36,170 bases of DNA from Phycisphaerales bacterium (GCA_007693845.1 RECV01000199.1:1-36170); one strand, 5' to 3'. Shown: positions 24,214 through 31,975, counted from the stretch's first letter. A program made the numbers and translations. The notes: generated by a model from the sequence alone, not told the origin.

Positions 24214-25611
24214 ATGCAATCTCGCAGAGCTTCGGCCCAACTTCTTACGTTGATGGATTTCGAGTCGAAAATGACCCGTGCCTGGTTCGCGGCACTCTCC
24301 GTACCAAGAGGCGGACGGCGCACTTGCATCGGCCGAGGACGACCGACACGCTCCCCTGCTGTCGGTAGTGTCGCGGGCATCATCATCATGAGTGGGCTGC
24401 TACTTCCCCAGCCGGTGACGGCGGGCTCAGATCCTGCCGACGCTCGGTCCGATCCGGACCGAGTCTCTCGAGTTGCCCAGGACGCAGCCCTCCCCGAAAC
24501 GATCGAACTCGCTTTCGAACCGCTTGAGGAAGGTCGGTACCCGAATTATCTGCGGGCCTGGTCATCCATCCCTGGCGGCCCGGAAGCAATGGCAGACCTG
24601 TGCGCGACCTTCCTCTACGGTGGGAGTTTGGATGCGGAGAAGAAGATGGCCATGGGGCTGGCCATCGCGCTCGAGGAGAAGTCGGACTACACCGCTGCGC
24701 ATATGTCACGTCTCCTCGGCGCGACGGCTAGTGGCCGCAAACTGATGCGGGCAGTTCACGACGATGAAGTACTCTCCGATCTGAGCCGGCGCGAGCGGCT
24801 GGCTATTCGGTACGCACGGTCCTTGACCTACGAGGTCAGCGGATTCGGTGATGAACGCTTTCGTGAACTGCGCAGCTGGTTTCAGGAGCCGGAAATCATC
24901 GAGCTGACGATGGTCGCCAGCTTCTTCAGCTATTTCAATCGAACTGTCGAGCCCCTCAATCTGCCCATCGAACAATGGGCAACATACCCCGCGGAGAAGC
25001 GTTTTCTGCCGGATCGAACCAGCCGGCGACCGGAAGCAAGGGTCGCACTGCTGAGCGATGATGAAATCCGCCTATTGGCGGATCGTGTTCAGGAAGATGC
25101 CCCCACGTCACCCATGACCGGAGAGCAGATCGCCAACTCGATGCGTGCCATGTCGCGCGTGCCGGACATGCGCGTGGCGTGGATGGAACTCTTTGCGGTC
25201 TGGCGCGATCGTTCCGTCATTGGCGAGGCCATGCAGCACTACATTTCCAATGAGGTGTCCTACTTCAACGATTGCCATTACTGCAAGACCCACCAGGTCC
25301 AAAAACTGTTCAACACCGGTGTGTCGATTGATCACATCGCCCGTGCCGTTGATAATCCCGAGAGTCTGCCCGACGCCGAGCGGCTGGCCGTCTCCGTCGC
25401 CCGGGAGATCACGCGAGACCCCACCGCAATGACCGATGCCCGCTATGCTGAATTGACGGAACTCTTCGGCGAGCTCGGGGCATTCGAAGTCTTGCAGGTC
25501 ATCGCCCGATTCAATTTCATGAACCGCTTCACATCCGGGCTGGGCCTGCCCGCTGAAGCGATGCCGGAAGAAACGCTCCGCCGCGTGGAAGCGGCCCGGC
25601 AATCGAACTGA
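24214..25611 (+). CDS. Exported two-domain carboxymuconolactone decarboxylase / AhpD-like protein
   Basis: 465 aa from the chosen ATG. Two related all-helical CMD/AhpD-like domains are visible (about 110-260 and 290-455). The second keeps the redox motif: NEVSYFNDCHYCKTH, with Cys354 and Cys357 preceded by Glu seven residues earlier and followed by His360, as in AhpD-type peroxidase partners. In the first domain the equivalent segment (ALEEKSDYTAAHM) has Ser and Thr instead of the cysteines. A hydrophobic stretch (about 50-64) ending LPQPVTAG looks like a signal peptide behind an unusually long Arg-rich n-region. Start uncertain: 24214 has GAGG about 11 nt upstream; 24103 (GTG) and 24271 (ATG) are alternatives. 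It is divergent from the haloperoxidase, so a shared peroxide-related role is possible. Confidence 0.8.
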   Translation: MQSRRASAQLLTLMDFESKMTRAWFAALSVPRGGRRTCIGRGRPTRSPAVGSVAGIIIMSGLLLPQPVTAGSDPADARSDPDRVSRVAQDAALPETIELAFEPLEEGRYPNYLRAWSSIPGGPEAMADLCATFLYGGSLDAEKKMAMGLAIALEEKSDYTAAHMSRLLGATASGRKLMRAVHDDEVLSDLSRRERLAIRYARSLTYEVSGFGDERFRELRSWFQEPEIIELTMVASFFSYFNRTVEPLNLPIEQWATYPAEKRFLPDRTSRRPEARVALLSDDEIRLLADRVQEDAPTSPMTGEQIANSMRAMSRVPDMRVAWMELFAVWRDRSVIGEAMQHYISNEVSYFNDCHYCKTHQVQKLFNTGVSIDHIARAVDNPESLPDAERLAVSVAREITRDPTAMTDARYAELTELFGELGAFEVLQVIARFNFMNRFTSGLGLPAEAMPEETLRRVEAARQSN

Positions 25612-25620
25612 GTGATCGCG

Positions 25621-25635
25621 CCGGCCGTTGGCCGG
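25621..25635. terminator. Hairpin behind the CMD-domain gene
   Basis: CCGGCC-GTT-GGCCGG is a perfect 6-bp GC stem with a 3-nt loop, 10 nt behind the stop codon. There is no T-run, so termination would have to be atypical. Confidence 0.35.
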
Positions 25636-25739
25636 AAGGAGTACCGGGCCTGCTATGGGAGCGTGGAGTAAGTGCCCCCGCATCCGGCTATCATGGTGCA
25701 GTCGTTTCCTCGGCCGGTCCGCCGAGCGGGAAGCGTGCT

Positions 25740-25813
25740 GCACCCGTAGCTCAGCAGGATAGAGCACCGGTTTCCTAAACCGGCGGTCGGTGGTTCGAAT
25801 CCACCCGGGTGCG
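25740..25813 (+). tRNA. tRNA-Arg (anticodon CCT)
   Basis: A full 74-nt cloverleaf can be drawn. Acceptor stem GCACCCG (25740-25746) pairs with CGGGTGC (25806-25812). The D arm contains TAGCTCAGCAGGATAGAGC. Anticodon stem CCGGT/ACCGG encloses the loop TTCCTAA with anticodon CCT (25774-25776), which reads the arginine codon AGG. The T arm is GGTGG-TTCGAAT-CCACC. The 3' CCA is not encoded. It stands alone between the CMD-domain gene and aroA. No repeat of its 3' end was noticed, so there is no sign of integration here. Confidence 0.96.
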
Positions 25814-25845
25814 TTCGGGATACCTGATGTGACGCCTCATCCCGG

Positions 25846-27315
25846 TCAGCGGGAGGCGGATGATTCGTACAGCTTCGCGAAGTCGCGCCAGAACGTGGGG
25901 TAACTCTTGGCGACGCATTTGGGATTGGCGATCGCGATCCCCGGGCGGACCAGGCCGAGGATCGCGAAGCTCATCGCCATGCGGTGGTCGTTGTAGGTTT
26001 CGATCGTGATCTGCGCGGGCGAGCTGGAAGCGCCCGAAGCCGCGTCTGACGACCGAAGGGAGGAAGACGCGGTTTGAGGGGGCTCGCCCGTGGTGTCACC
26101 CGCACGTTCCTCCCTGCGGTCGTCACGTGCGGCTTCGAGGGGCGTAATCGTAATTGAATCGTCCGTCGTCTCGACCGTGCAGCCGATCTTGCGCAGTTCG
26201 TTCGCCAGCGCTGCGATGCGGTCGGTCTCCTTGACGCGCAGCGTGTGCAGGCCGGTGATGGTGGATGGGCCGTCGGCCCGCGACAGAGCAACACAGAGCG
26301 CCATCGCGCCGTCGGGATACAAACGCGCATCGGTCTCCAGCGGCCGCAGTGTGGCGTTTTCTACCGGCCATCGGACATCGCTTGCCCACTGATGACCCGA
26401 ATCCCACTTCCAAACGGCCGGTTGCAGCCGCCTCGCAACGTACACATCCGGCTGCTGCGAATGAAACGGAAGATGAGGAATTCTTGCTCGTGACTCGGTG
26501 ATTGCTGCAGCGACGATCCAATACGCTGCACTACTTGCGTCTGGCTCGATAATGAGCTCCATCGACTCGATTCGTTGCTCTGGAACAAGAACCGCCAACT
26601 CATCTTCTTCGAGCATGTTTCGATAGTCTGCATCCCAATCGGCGATACAGCCGACGGTGAGATGGAGATACGAAACACTCGTTGGCCTTTCCCGAAAGTT
26701 CACCCGAATCCCGCCCCTCATCCACGGCCCGATCAACATGAGCGCCGAGATAAACTGACTGCTTGCGGTCTTGCCGATTGAGAGTTCGCCGCCTTTGAAA
26801 TCCTCACTCGGCACGATGCGCACCGGCAGGCGGCCTTCTTCCTCGACGTACTCGATCGTCGCCCCCAACTTCCGCAGCATCTCGACGCCCTCGGCAATCG
26901 GGCGCTCGTGCATGCGCGGCGAACCGTCCACGACCACCGGCTCCGCGGCCAGGCACGCCGCGGCGATCATGAAGCGCGTGGGCGTGCCGCCGTCGCCGAG
27001 GTTCACCGATCCGCCGCGCGGAAAGCGACCGGCCACGCCTTTGATGAGGACATCATCGCCATCTTCTCCGGCGACCCACCGCGCTTCCGCCCCGAGCGTG
27101 CACAGCGCATCGAGCAGCGCATCGGTGTCCTCCGAGCGCAGCGGCCGAATGATCCTTGATTCCCCCTCCGCCAGTGCCGCCAGCACGTACGCCCGATTGG
27201 TGATGCTTTTACTTCCCGGGGGCCGAATCGTTACATCGAACGGCTTCTCCAGCGGCACGATCGGCAGCGGATCAGGGAGCTGGTCAAGCGGAAGCGTGTA
27301 ATCGGCTGGATTCAT
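25846..27315 (-). CDS. aroA: 3-phosphoshikimate 1-carboxyvinyltransferase (EPSP synthase)
   Basis: 489 aa; sixth step of the shikimate pathway, joining PEP and shikimate 3-phosphate. Family landmarks in order: PPGSKSITNRAYVLAALAEG, NLGDGGTPTRFMIAAACL, DGSPRMHERPI, TASSQFISALML, EPDASSAAYWIVAAAIT, LRVKETDRIAALANELRKIG and YNDHRMAMSFAILGL. It is about 50-60 aa longer than common AroA. One cause is an insert at about 390-435, before the YNDHRMAM motif, carrying two palindromic repeats. Another oddity is the central part (about 180-300): it departs from family sequence (HSQQPDVYVARRLQPAVWKW) and has clearly lower GC. ATG at 27315 was chosen because the homologous region begins soon after; 49 further upstream codons are open but look non-coding. 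Confidence 0.95.
   Translation of the reverse strand: MNPADYTLPLDQLPDPLPIVPLEKPFDVTIRPPGSKSITNRAYVLAALAEGESRIIRPLRSEDTDALLDALCTLGAEARWVAGEDGDDVLIKGVAGRFPRGGSVNLGDGGTPTRFMIAAACLAAEPVVVDGSPRMHERPIAEGVEMLRKLGATIEYVEEEGRLPVRIVPSEDFKGGELSIGKTASSQFISALMLIGPWMRGGIRVNFRERPTSVSYLHLTVGCIADWDADYRNMLEEDELAVLVPEQRIESMELIIEPDASSAAYWIVAAAITESRARIPHLPFHSQQPDVYVARRLQPAVWKWDSGHQWASDVRWPVENATLRPLETDARLYPDGAMALCVALSRADGPSTITGLHTLRVKETDRIAALANELRKIGCTVETTDDSITITPLEAARDDRREERAGDTTGEPPQTASSSLRSSDAASGASSSPAQITIETYNDHRMAMSFAILGLVRPGIAIANPKCVAKSYPTFWRDFAKLYESSASR
26040..26072 (-). repeat. Palindromic in-frame repeat, copy 2 (in aroA)
   Basis: On the minus strand: arm CCGCGTCT, loop TCCTCCCTTCGGTCGTC, arm AGACGCGG, then CTTCGGGCGC. 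The 8-bp arms pair perfectly. It is read in the same orientation as aroA and translates as TASSSLRSSDAASG, nearly the same peptide as the uvrA copy. Confidence 0.8.
26100..26132 (+). repeat. Palindromic in-frame repeat, copy 3 (in aroA, opposite orientation)
   Basis: Arm CCGCACGT (26100-26107), loop TCCTCCCTGCGGTCGTC, arm ACGTGCGG (26125-26132), then CTTCGAGGGGC. It lies antisense to aroA and is translated from the other strand as EAARDDRREERAGD. It is 27 nt from copy 2 and faces it. Confidence 0.8.
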
Positions 27316-27407
27316 GAAAGTTGGACCTGCTGCGTCAAAGTCAGCCAACATCGTAGTGTGACATACGAAGTCACGGATCGAGACTCGGAGCGAAGATCGG
27401 AAGTCGA

Positions 27408-29087
27408 TCAGTACCCGACCGCCTGACCGTCGCGGCGGTGGTCGCTCGCGCCGAGATAGCAACCGTTGGCGAGCCGCTGAATTGCCTGCCCCCCGCCGTG
27501 GCTGACATTTCGTTCGTGAACCACTTCGGCGGCATGACCGCGTTGCTGCAGTTCCTCATACGCGCCTGAGGGGAAGCCGGCTTCGATCGTCAATCGCTTG
27601 CCCTCGAAGACCTGCCAGCGGGGTGCATCGAGCGCGGCCTGCGGGTCCTGATCAAAGTCGATGGTGCGCACCGCCATCTGCAGGTGGCCCTGGGGTTGCA
27701 TGAACCCGCCCATGACTCCGAAGGCGAGGTGGGGTTGTTGGTCACCCGCGACTTCCTCGCTGCGGTCACCCGCGACTTCCTCCCTTCGGTCGTCAGTCGC
27801 GGCTTCGTTGCGGGTGATGAAGCCCGGGATGATGGTCTGGTATGGGCGCTTGCCGCCGGCGGCTTCGTTGGGATGTCCCGCTTCAAGCGTGAAACACGCC
27901 CCGCGGTTCTGAAGCGCGATGCCCGTGTCGGGGATGACGATGCCCGAGCCGAACCCCATGTAGTTCGACTGGATGAATGTCACCATCGTGCCTTCCGCAT
28001 CGGCGGCAGTGAGCAGCACGGTTCCCCCCGGTTTCGGCGGGCCGTGACCAAAGTCCTGTGCGCGATTTCGATCGACTTTCGCCGCCAGCTCATCCAGGTG
28101 AGCATCGGCAATCAATGCGTGAGGATCTTCCGTCATCCAGTCCGGGTCCGCGATGGACCGGTGCGCTTCCGCGAACGCGAGCTTCATGGCTTCAATCTGA
28201 ACGTGCAGAGTGTCGGCATCATCGGGGCCGTGTTCGTTCAGATCGAATCGGCGCACGATCCCCAGCGCGATCAGTGCAGCGATTCCTTGCCCGTTCGGCG
28301 GCAGTTCCCACAACGTGCAGCCGTTTCGATACGGCATGCCGAGTGGTGCGGCATCAACCGTCGCATGCTCCGCCAGGTCGGCGTGATCAAGCACCCAGCC
28401 CGCTCCACGCGAAGCCGCCACAATGCGGCCCGCCAACTCGCCGGTGTAGAACGATTCCCCTTCCGTTTCCGCAATTCGGCGAAGGGTATCGGCATGGCGC
28501 GGAGCAACGAAGAGTTCACCCGCGCGCGGAGCGCGGCCGTTCGGCGCGAACGTCGCGCGCCATTCGTCGAAAGCGCTGAGCGTTTTGAATGCGCGATGCC
28601 AGTCATCAGCCGTTTGCGGCGAAACGGGAAATCCGCCTTCCGCGTACTTGATCGCCGGTTCGAAGAGTGCCTCGAACTTGAAACGGCCGTGCGCGCGATG
28701 AAGATCCCGCCACAGCGCGACCGCGCCCGGCACGGTGACGGTCGGCCAGCCGCGGACCGGCATGCGGTCCTGATCCGGGAGCAACTCCCGTGAGAACGCG
28801 CGGGGCGAGCGGCCGGATCCGTTCATGCCGTGCAGGCGGCCGCTCTTCCAGAACAACGCAAACGCATCGGAACCGATTCCGTTGCTGGTCGGCTCCACTA
28901 CGGTCAGGGTGATGGCCATGGCAATCGCGGCGTCGATCGCATTGCCGCCATGCTGAAGGATGCGCAGCCCCGCCTGGTCCGCCAACGGCTGTGATGTGGC
29001 GACCATGTTCGCCGCAAAAATCGACGTGCGCGGCGCGGGGTACTTCATTCGGGACGAAGGCATGGCCACACAGAATACGCCGCTCAT
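27408..29087 (-). CDS. ggt: Gamma-glutamyltransferase family protein
   Basis: 559 aa, an N-terminal-nucleophile hydrolase that normally self-cleaves before a Thr. Landmarks: NMVATSQPLADQAGLRILQHGGNAIDAAIAM, EPTSNGIGSDAFAL, PNGQGIAALIAL, then the catalytic entry GGTVLLTAADAEG with the Thr of GGT as likely nucleophile. SNYMGFGSGIVIPDTGIALQNRG and FGVMGGFMQPQGH follow. No signal peptide is visible, so it may be cytoplasmic, like several YwrD-type members. An insert before FGVMGGF holds palindromic repeat sequence (NEAATDDRREEVAGDRSEE). Starts at 29087, 29063 or 29048 are possible. It lies 54 nt behind mrpG and 92 nt before aroA on the same strand, so read-through is possible. Confidence 0.9.
   Translation of the reverse strand: MSGVFCVAMPSSRMKYPAPRTSIFAANMVATSQPLADQAGLRILQHGGNAIDAAIAMAITLTVVEPTSNGIGSDAFALFWKSGRLHGMNGSGRSPRAFSRELLPDQDRMPVRGWPTVTVPGAVALWRDLHRAHGRFKFEALFEPAIKYAEGGFPVSPQTADDWHRAFKTLSAFDEWRATFAPNGRAPRAGELFVAPRHADTLRRIAETEGESFYTGELAGRIVAASRGAGWVLDHADLAEHATVDAAPLGMPYRNGCTLWELPPNGQGIAALIALGIVRRFDLNEHGPDDADTLHVQIEAMKLAFAEAHRSIADPDWMTEDPHALIADAHLDELAAKVDRNRAQDFGHGPPKPGGTVLLTAADAEGTMVTFIQSNYMGFGSGIVIPDTGIALQNRGACFTLEAGHPNEAAGGKRPYQTIIPGFITRNEAATDDRREEVAGDRSEEVAGDQQPHLAFGVMGGFMQPQGHLQMAVRTIDFDQDPQAALDAPRWQVFEGKRLTIEAGFPSGAYEELQQRGHAAEVVHERNVSHGGGQAIQRLANGCYLGASDHRRDGQAVGY
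27741..27788 (+). repeat. 24-nt tandem duplication inside the ggt repeat insert
   Basis: 27741-27764 and 27765-27788 are two adjacent 24-nt units, each beginning GTCACCCGCGACTTCCTC, that differ at only two positions by eye. The first unit is a truncated palindromic repeat (5' arm CCGCGACT plus 14 loop bases); the second begins the complete copy. In the protein it gives two similar eight-residue blocks (RREEVAGD and RSEEVAGD). Confidence 0.75.
27770..27802 (+). repeat. Palindromic in-frame repeat, copy 4 (in ggt)
   Basis: Arm CCGCGACT (27770-27777), loop TCCTCCCTTCGGTCGTC, arm AGTCGCGG (27795-27802), then CTTCG. It is antisense to ggt and translated as EAATDDRREEVAGD. Flanking CACCCGC and GCGGGTG could pair as an alternative outer stem. 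It sits in the turn between ITRN and HLAFGVMGG. Confidence 0.8.
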
Positions 29088-29141
29088 CCCCGACGCGAAA
29101 GAATCGGCCCGTTGCCTTCGGTGGGCTGAGCAAATCCCGGG

Positions 29142-29540
29142 TTACGGATCGTCCTGTTTCCATTTCCCGCTGGAGAGGGCGTGCGTGACCTGATCGTACT
29201 GGCCCTTCATTTCATCGCAGACGCTTTTCCGCCAAAGGCGTTCACCGCTGATGTAGCCCGCCCGGGCGATCAGGTGCGCTGCGATCGGTGCGGTCAGGAA
29301 GAGAAAGAGGATCACCAGCGCGGCGCGAATGAAGATGCCGACTTCCCAGAACTGAACGACGAGCGCGATCAGAAGCATGCCGACTCCGAGCGTGCCGGTC
29401 TTGGCCGCAGCCTGCATGCGCGTAAACAGATCGGGCATACGGAAGATGCCGACACCGGCAATGAGACTGAAGATGCCGCCCGCCAGAAGCAGGAAGACAA
29501 CCACAACCTGAAAGGTCCAGTTGATGATCTCTTCCATCAC
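29142..29540 (-). CDS. mrpG: Mrp/Mnh cation:proton antiporter subunit G
   Basis: 132 aa with three membrane segments; MnhG/PhaG family. The core AGGIFSLIAGVGIFRMPDLFTRMQAAAKTGTLGVG is the family hallmark, followed by TAPIAAHLIARAGY. The C-terminal 40 residues are a soluble tail. It overlaps mrpF by 4 nt and is the last mrp gene. Subunit G is one of the small membrane subunits required for assembly of the seven-part Na+/H+ antiporter complex. Confidence 0.94.
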   Translation of the reverse strand: MMEEIINWTFQVVVVFLLLAGGIFSLIAGVGIFRMPDLFTRMQAAAKTGTLGVGMLLIALVVQFWEVGIFIRAALVILFLFLTAPIAAHLIARAGYISGERLWRKSVCDEMKGQYDQVTHALSSGKWKQDDP

Positions 29541-29824
29541 GGTTTGGCCCTCTTCTCAAGGTACATGGCGAAAGCGACCGTTCCGACGAAGACAACCAGC
29601 GCCACGACGATGCCGGCGCGGAGCAACATCGTCTGGTTCGTGTAGATCGAGTAGACGGTGATCACCCCGACCGCCAGAGCGGCGATCAAGTCGAGCGCAA
29701 CAACGCGATCGGCGAGCGACGGGCCGCGAAGCAGTCGCACCATGGCGATCAGCATCGCCACCGCCAACATGTTCAGCGTGATGAGCGAAGCGATCGGCAC
29801 GATTTCGAAGGCCAGCGTGAACAT
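29537..29824 (-). CDS. mrpF: Mrp/Mnh cation:proton antiporter subunit F
   Basis: 95 aa with three membrane segments; MnhF/PhaF family. The conserved turn VRLLRGPSLADRVVALDLI is present in the expected place. It starts on the last base of mrpE's stop and overlaps mrpG by 4 nt, so it is translated within the operon. Confidence 0.94.
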   Translation of the reverse strand: MFTLAFEIVPIASLITLNMLAVAMLIAMVRLLRGPSLADRVVALDLIAALAVGVITVYSIYTNQTMLLRAGIVVALVVFVGTVAFAMYLEKRAKP

Positions 29825-30297
29825 CAGCGCATCACCTCGAGTAACTGCTTTTCGTATTGCTCCTTGATCTCGCGGCGAACCTTGTCCGGATCATCGACAT
29901 CCATCACATGCACGTACAGTACCCGCCGATCCGTCGAGAGATCGACGGAAAACGAGCCCGGCGTCAGCGTCAGAACGTTGGCCAGCAACGTCGCCTCCAG
30001 ATCGGACATCTCTTCCAGCGGCACCGCGATAATGCCCGGCTTGAAGAAGCTGGCGGGCGTGATCACATGCCACGCCACACGCAGATTCGCGACAATCAGT
30101 TCCTTGATGAAGAAGATCAGGAACCGCGCGATCTGGAGCACTTTGGTGAAGTATCCGGAATGGCCGATCAGCGGCTGCAGGTACCACAGCAAGATGTAGC
30201 CGAACACAAAACCTACGCCGAGCTGAAACATGGTGCCGCGCTCGGACATCAGCGACCAGACCACGGCAAGCAGCAGGTTGGCAACGAACATTTTCAT
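29824..30297 (-). CDS. mrpE: Mrp/Mnh cation:proton antiporter subunit E
   Basis: 157 aa; MnhE family with two or three N-terminal membrane segments and a soluble C-terminal half. The diagnostic block ATLLANVLTLTPGSFSVDLS followed by LYVHVMDV is present. It overlaps mrpD by 4 nt (ATGA). Its role is in assembly or stability of the complex. Confidence 0.94.
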   Translation of the reverse strand: MKMFVANLLLAVVWSLMSERGTMFQLGVGFVFGYILLWYLQPLIGHSGYFTKVLQIARFLIFFIKELIVANLRVAWHVITPASFFKPGIIAVPLEEMSDLEATLLANVLTLTPGSFSVDLSTDRRVLYVHVMDVDDPDKVRREIKEQYEKQLLEVMR

Positions 30298-31898
30298 GAG
30301 TCCGCCTCCTCCCCCCGTCCGAGGGTCGGGGAGAACTCTTCAAACTGAACGGCCTCGATGTAGGCCGATGGATCCAGCATCTGCGCCGCGGCCTCCATGG
30401 CCACATCAAAGATCGGACCGGCAAAGACGCCGAAGAGCACGATGATCACCGCGATGACCGCGATGGGGTAGATCATGCGACGAATGCCGTGCTTGGCGTG
30501 CGCCATGTGCGCGGCGTTATGAACCGGACTGTCATCCGGCACGTCGGTCCAGAACGCCGCCGCCCAGATCTTGACCATGGAATACAGCGTCAACAGTCCG
30601 GTCAGAAGCGCGATAAAGACGATGAAGTACTGCTCAAGCTGCAGACCCGCCAGAACGAGAATGTACTTCGCCCAAAATCCTGAGAGCGGCGGGATGCCGG
30701 CCAACGACAGCGCTGAGATCAGGAACATGATCGCGAGCAACGGCTCGGTTTTGTAGAACCCGCCGAGCTTTTTCAGCTCCCCCGTTCCGCCGATGCGCTC
30801 CACCACGCCGCTGACCAGGAACAGGTTCGGCTTCACGAACAGGTGATGCACCACGAAGATGATCGTGCCGGCCAGCCCCATCTGCACAGCATGGTGGGCG
30901 ATCTCGTCATCACGGTGCGCGAGCATGACGATCAGCCCGATCCCCATCAGCATGTAACCGATCTGGCTGACGCTGTGGAACGCAAGAATGCGCCGGAACT
31001 CGTTCTGGGCCGCCGCGCCGAGCACGCCGCAGATCATGCCGAACCCGGCCAGCACGAGGATGATCATGTGCGTCGTACCGACATCATGCGTGAAGATGAG
31101 CGTGAAGAACCGCGCCATCGAGTAAACGCCGACCTTCGTGAGCAGGGCCGCAAAGATCGCCGAAACGGCCGGCGGCGGCGTGTGGTAGGACGCGGGCAGC
31201 CAGAAAAACAGCGGGAACATGGCGGCCTTCACGCCGAAGGCGATCAGGAACATCATCGCAAGAATCGTGAGCAGGGGCAGTTCCTCCGGACGATTCTCGG
31301 CGATCCAGACGACCTGGTTGGAGAGGTCCGCCATGTTCAGCGTGCCCGTCATGCCGTAAAGGATGCCGACCGCAGCGAGGAAGATGGCGGAGGAGATCAG
31401 GTTGAGCGTGACGTACTTGATCGCACCTTCCATTTGCCCGCGTTCACCTCCGAGCGTGAGCAGGACGAATGAGGCCATGAGCATGATCTCAAAGAACACG
31501 AAGAGATTGAACACATCGCCGGTCAGAAACGCCCCGCAGACGCCGAGCAGGAGCAGGTGCAGCAGTGGGTAGTAACCGAAGGACTCCCGCCGATTCTCGA
31601 TGTTCGTCATCGAGTACACCGTGACCGCCGTGCCGAGGATGGCGGAAGCAAGAACCATGATGGAGCTGAAGAGATCAGCGACGAAAGTGATCCCGAACGG
31701 TGCGCCGTAGCCGGCGAGTTGTTCCGATTGCACGCCGTGGACGTACACCACGCCGAACAGCCCCGCCCCGCACCCCACCAGCGCAACCATACCCCCCAGC
31801 GCGGTCCAACGCTGCCAGACCGGGTGCCGCCAGAGCAGGAGCATAATGCACGCCAGGACGAGCGGCAGGAGGATGGGAGAAATGATGAGCCAGTTCAT
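30294..31898 (-). CDS. mrpD: Mrp/Mnh cation:proton antiporter subunit D
   Basis: 534 aa, about 14 membrane segments; homologous to the NuoL/M/N proton-pumping subunits of complex I. The key charged sites are present: FFEIMLMASFVLLTLGG (membrane Glu), FGVKAAMFPLFFWLPASYHTPPPAVSAIFAALLTKVGVYSMARF (two membrane Lys) and FHSVSQIGYMLMGIG. A soluble C-terminal tail follows the last segment. It lies 77 nt behind mrpC, the longest gap inside the operon. It forms one of the two ion-translocating modules with MrpA. Confidence 0.96.
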   Translation of the reverse strand: MNWLIISPILLPLVLACIMLLLWRHPVWQRWTALGGMVALVGCGAGLFGVVYVHGVQSEQLAGYGAPFGITFVADLFSSIMVLASAILGTAVTVYSMTNIENRRESFGYYPLLHLLLLGVCGAFLTGDVFNLFVFFEIMLMASFVLLTLGGERGQMEGAIKYVTLNLISSAIFLAAVGILYGMTGTLNMADLSNQVVWIAENRPEELPLLTILAMMFLIAFGVKAAMFPLFFWLPASYHTPPPAVSAIFAALLTKVGVYSMARFFTLIFTHDVGTTHMIILVLAGFGMICGVLGAAAQNEFRRILAFHSVSQIGYMLMGIGLIVMLAHRDDEIAHHAVQMGLAGTIIFVVHHLFVKPNLFLVSGVVERIGGTGELKKLGGFYKTEPLLAIMFLISALSLAGIPPLSGFWAKYILVLAGLQLEQYFIVFIALLTGLLTLYSMVKIWAAAFWTDVPDDSPVHNAAHMAHAKHGIRRMIYPIAVIAVIIVLFGVFAGPIFDVAMEAAAQMLDPSAYIEAVQFEEFSPTLGRGEEADS

Positions 31899-31975
31899 GG
31901 GGACGGGTGTTCGGGTTTGGAGTTCTCTGTTGTTCGGTCTTGTCGCGTTCGCTTGACGAATGCCGGTGGACTATC

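Noticed and set aside
25740-25813. tRNA-Arg as an attachment site of an integrated element
   Set aside because: No second copy of the tRNA 3' end and no integrase or phage gene was seen in the window.
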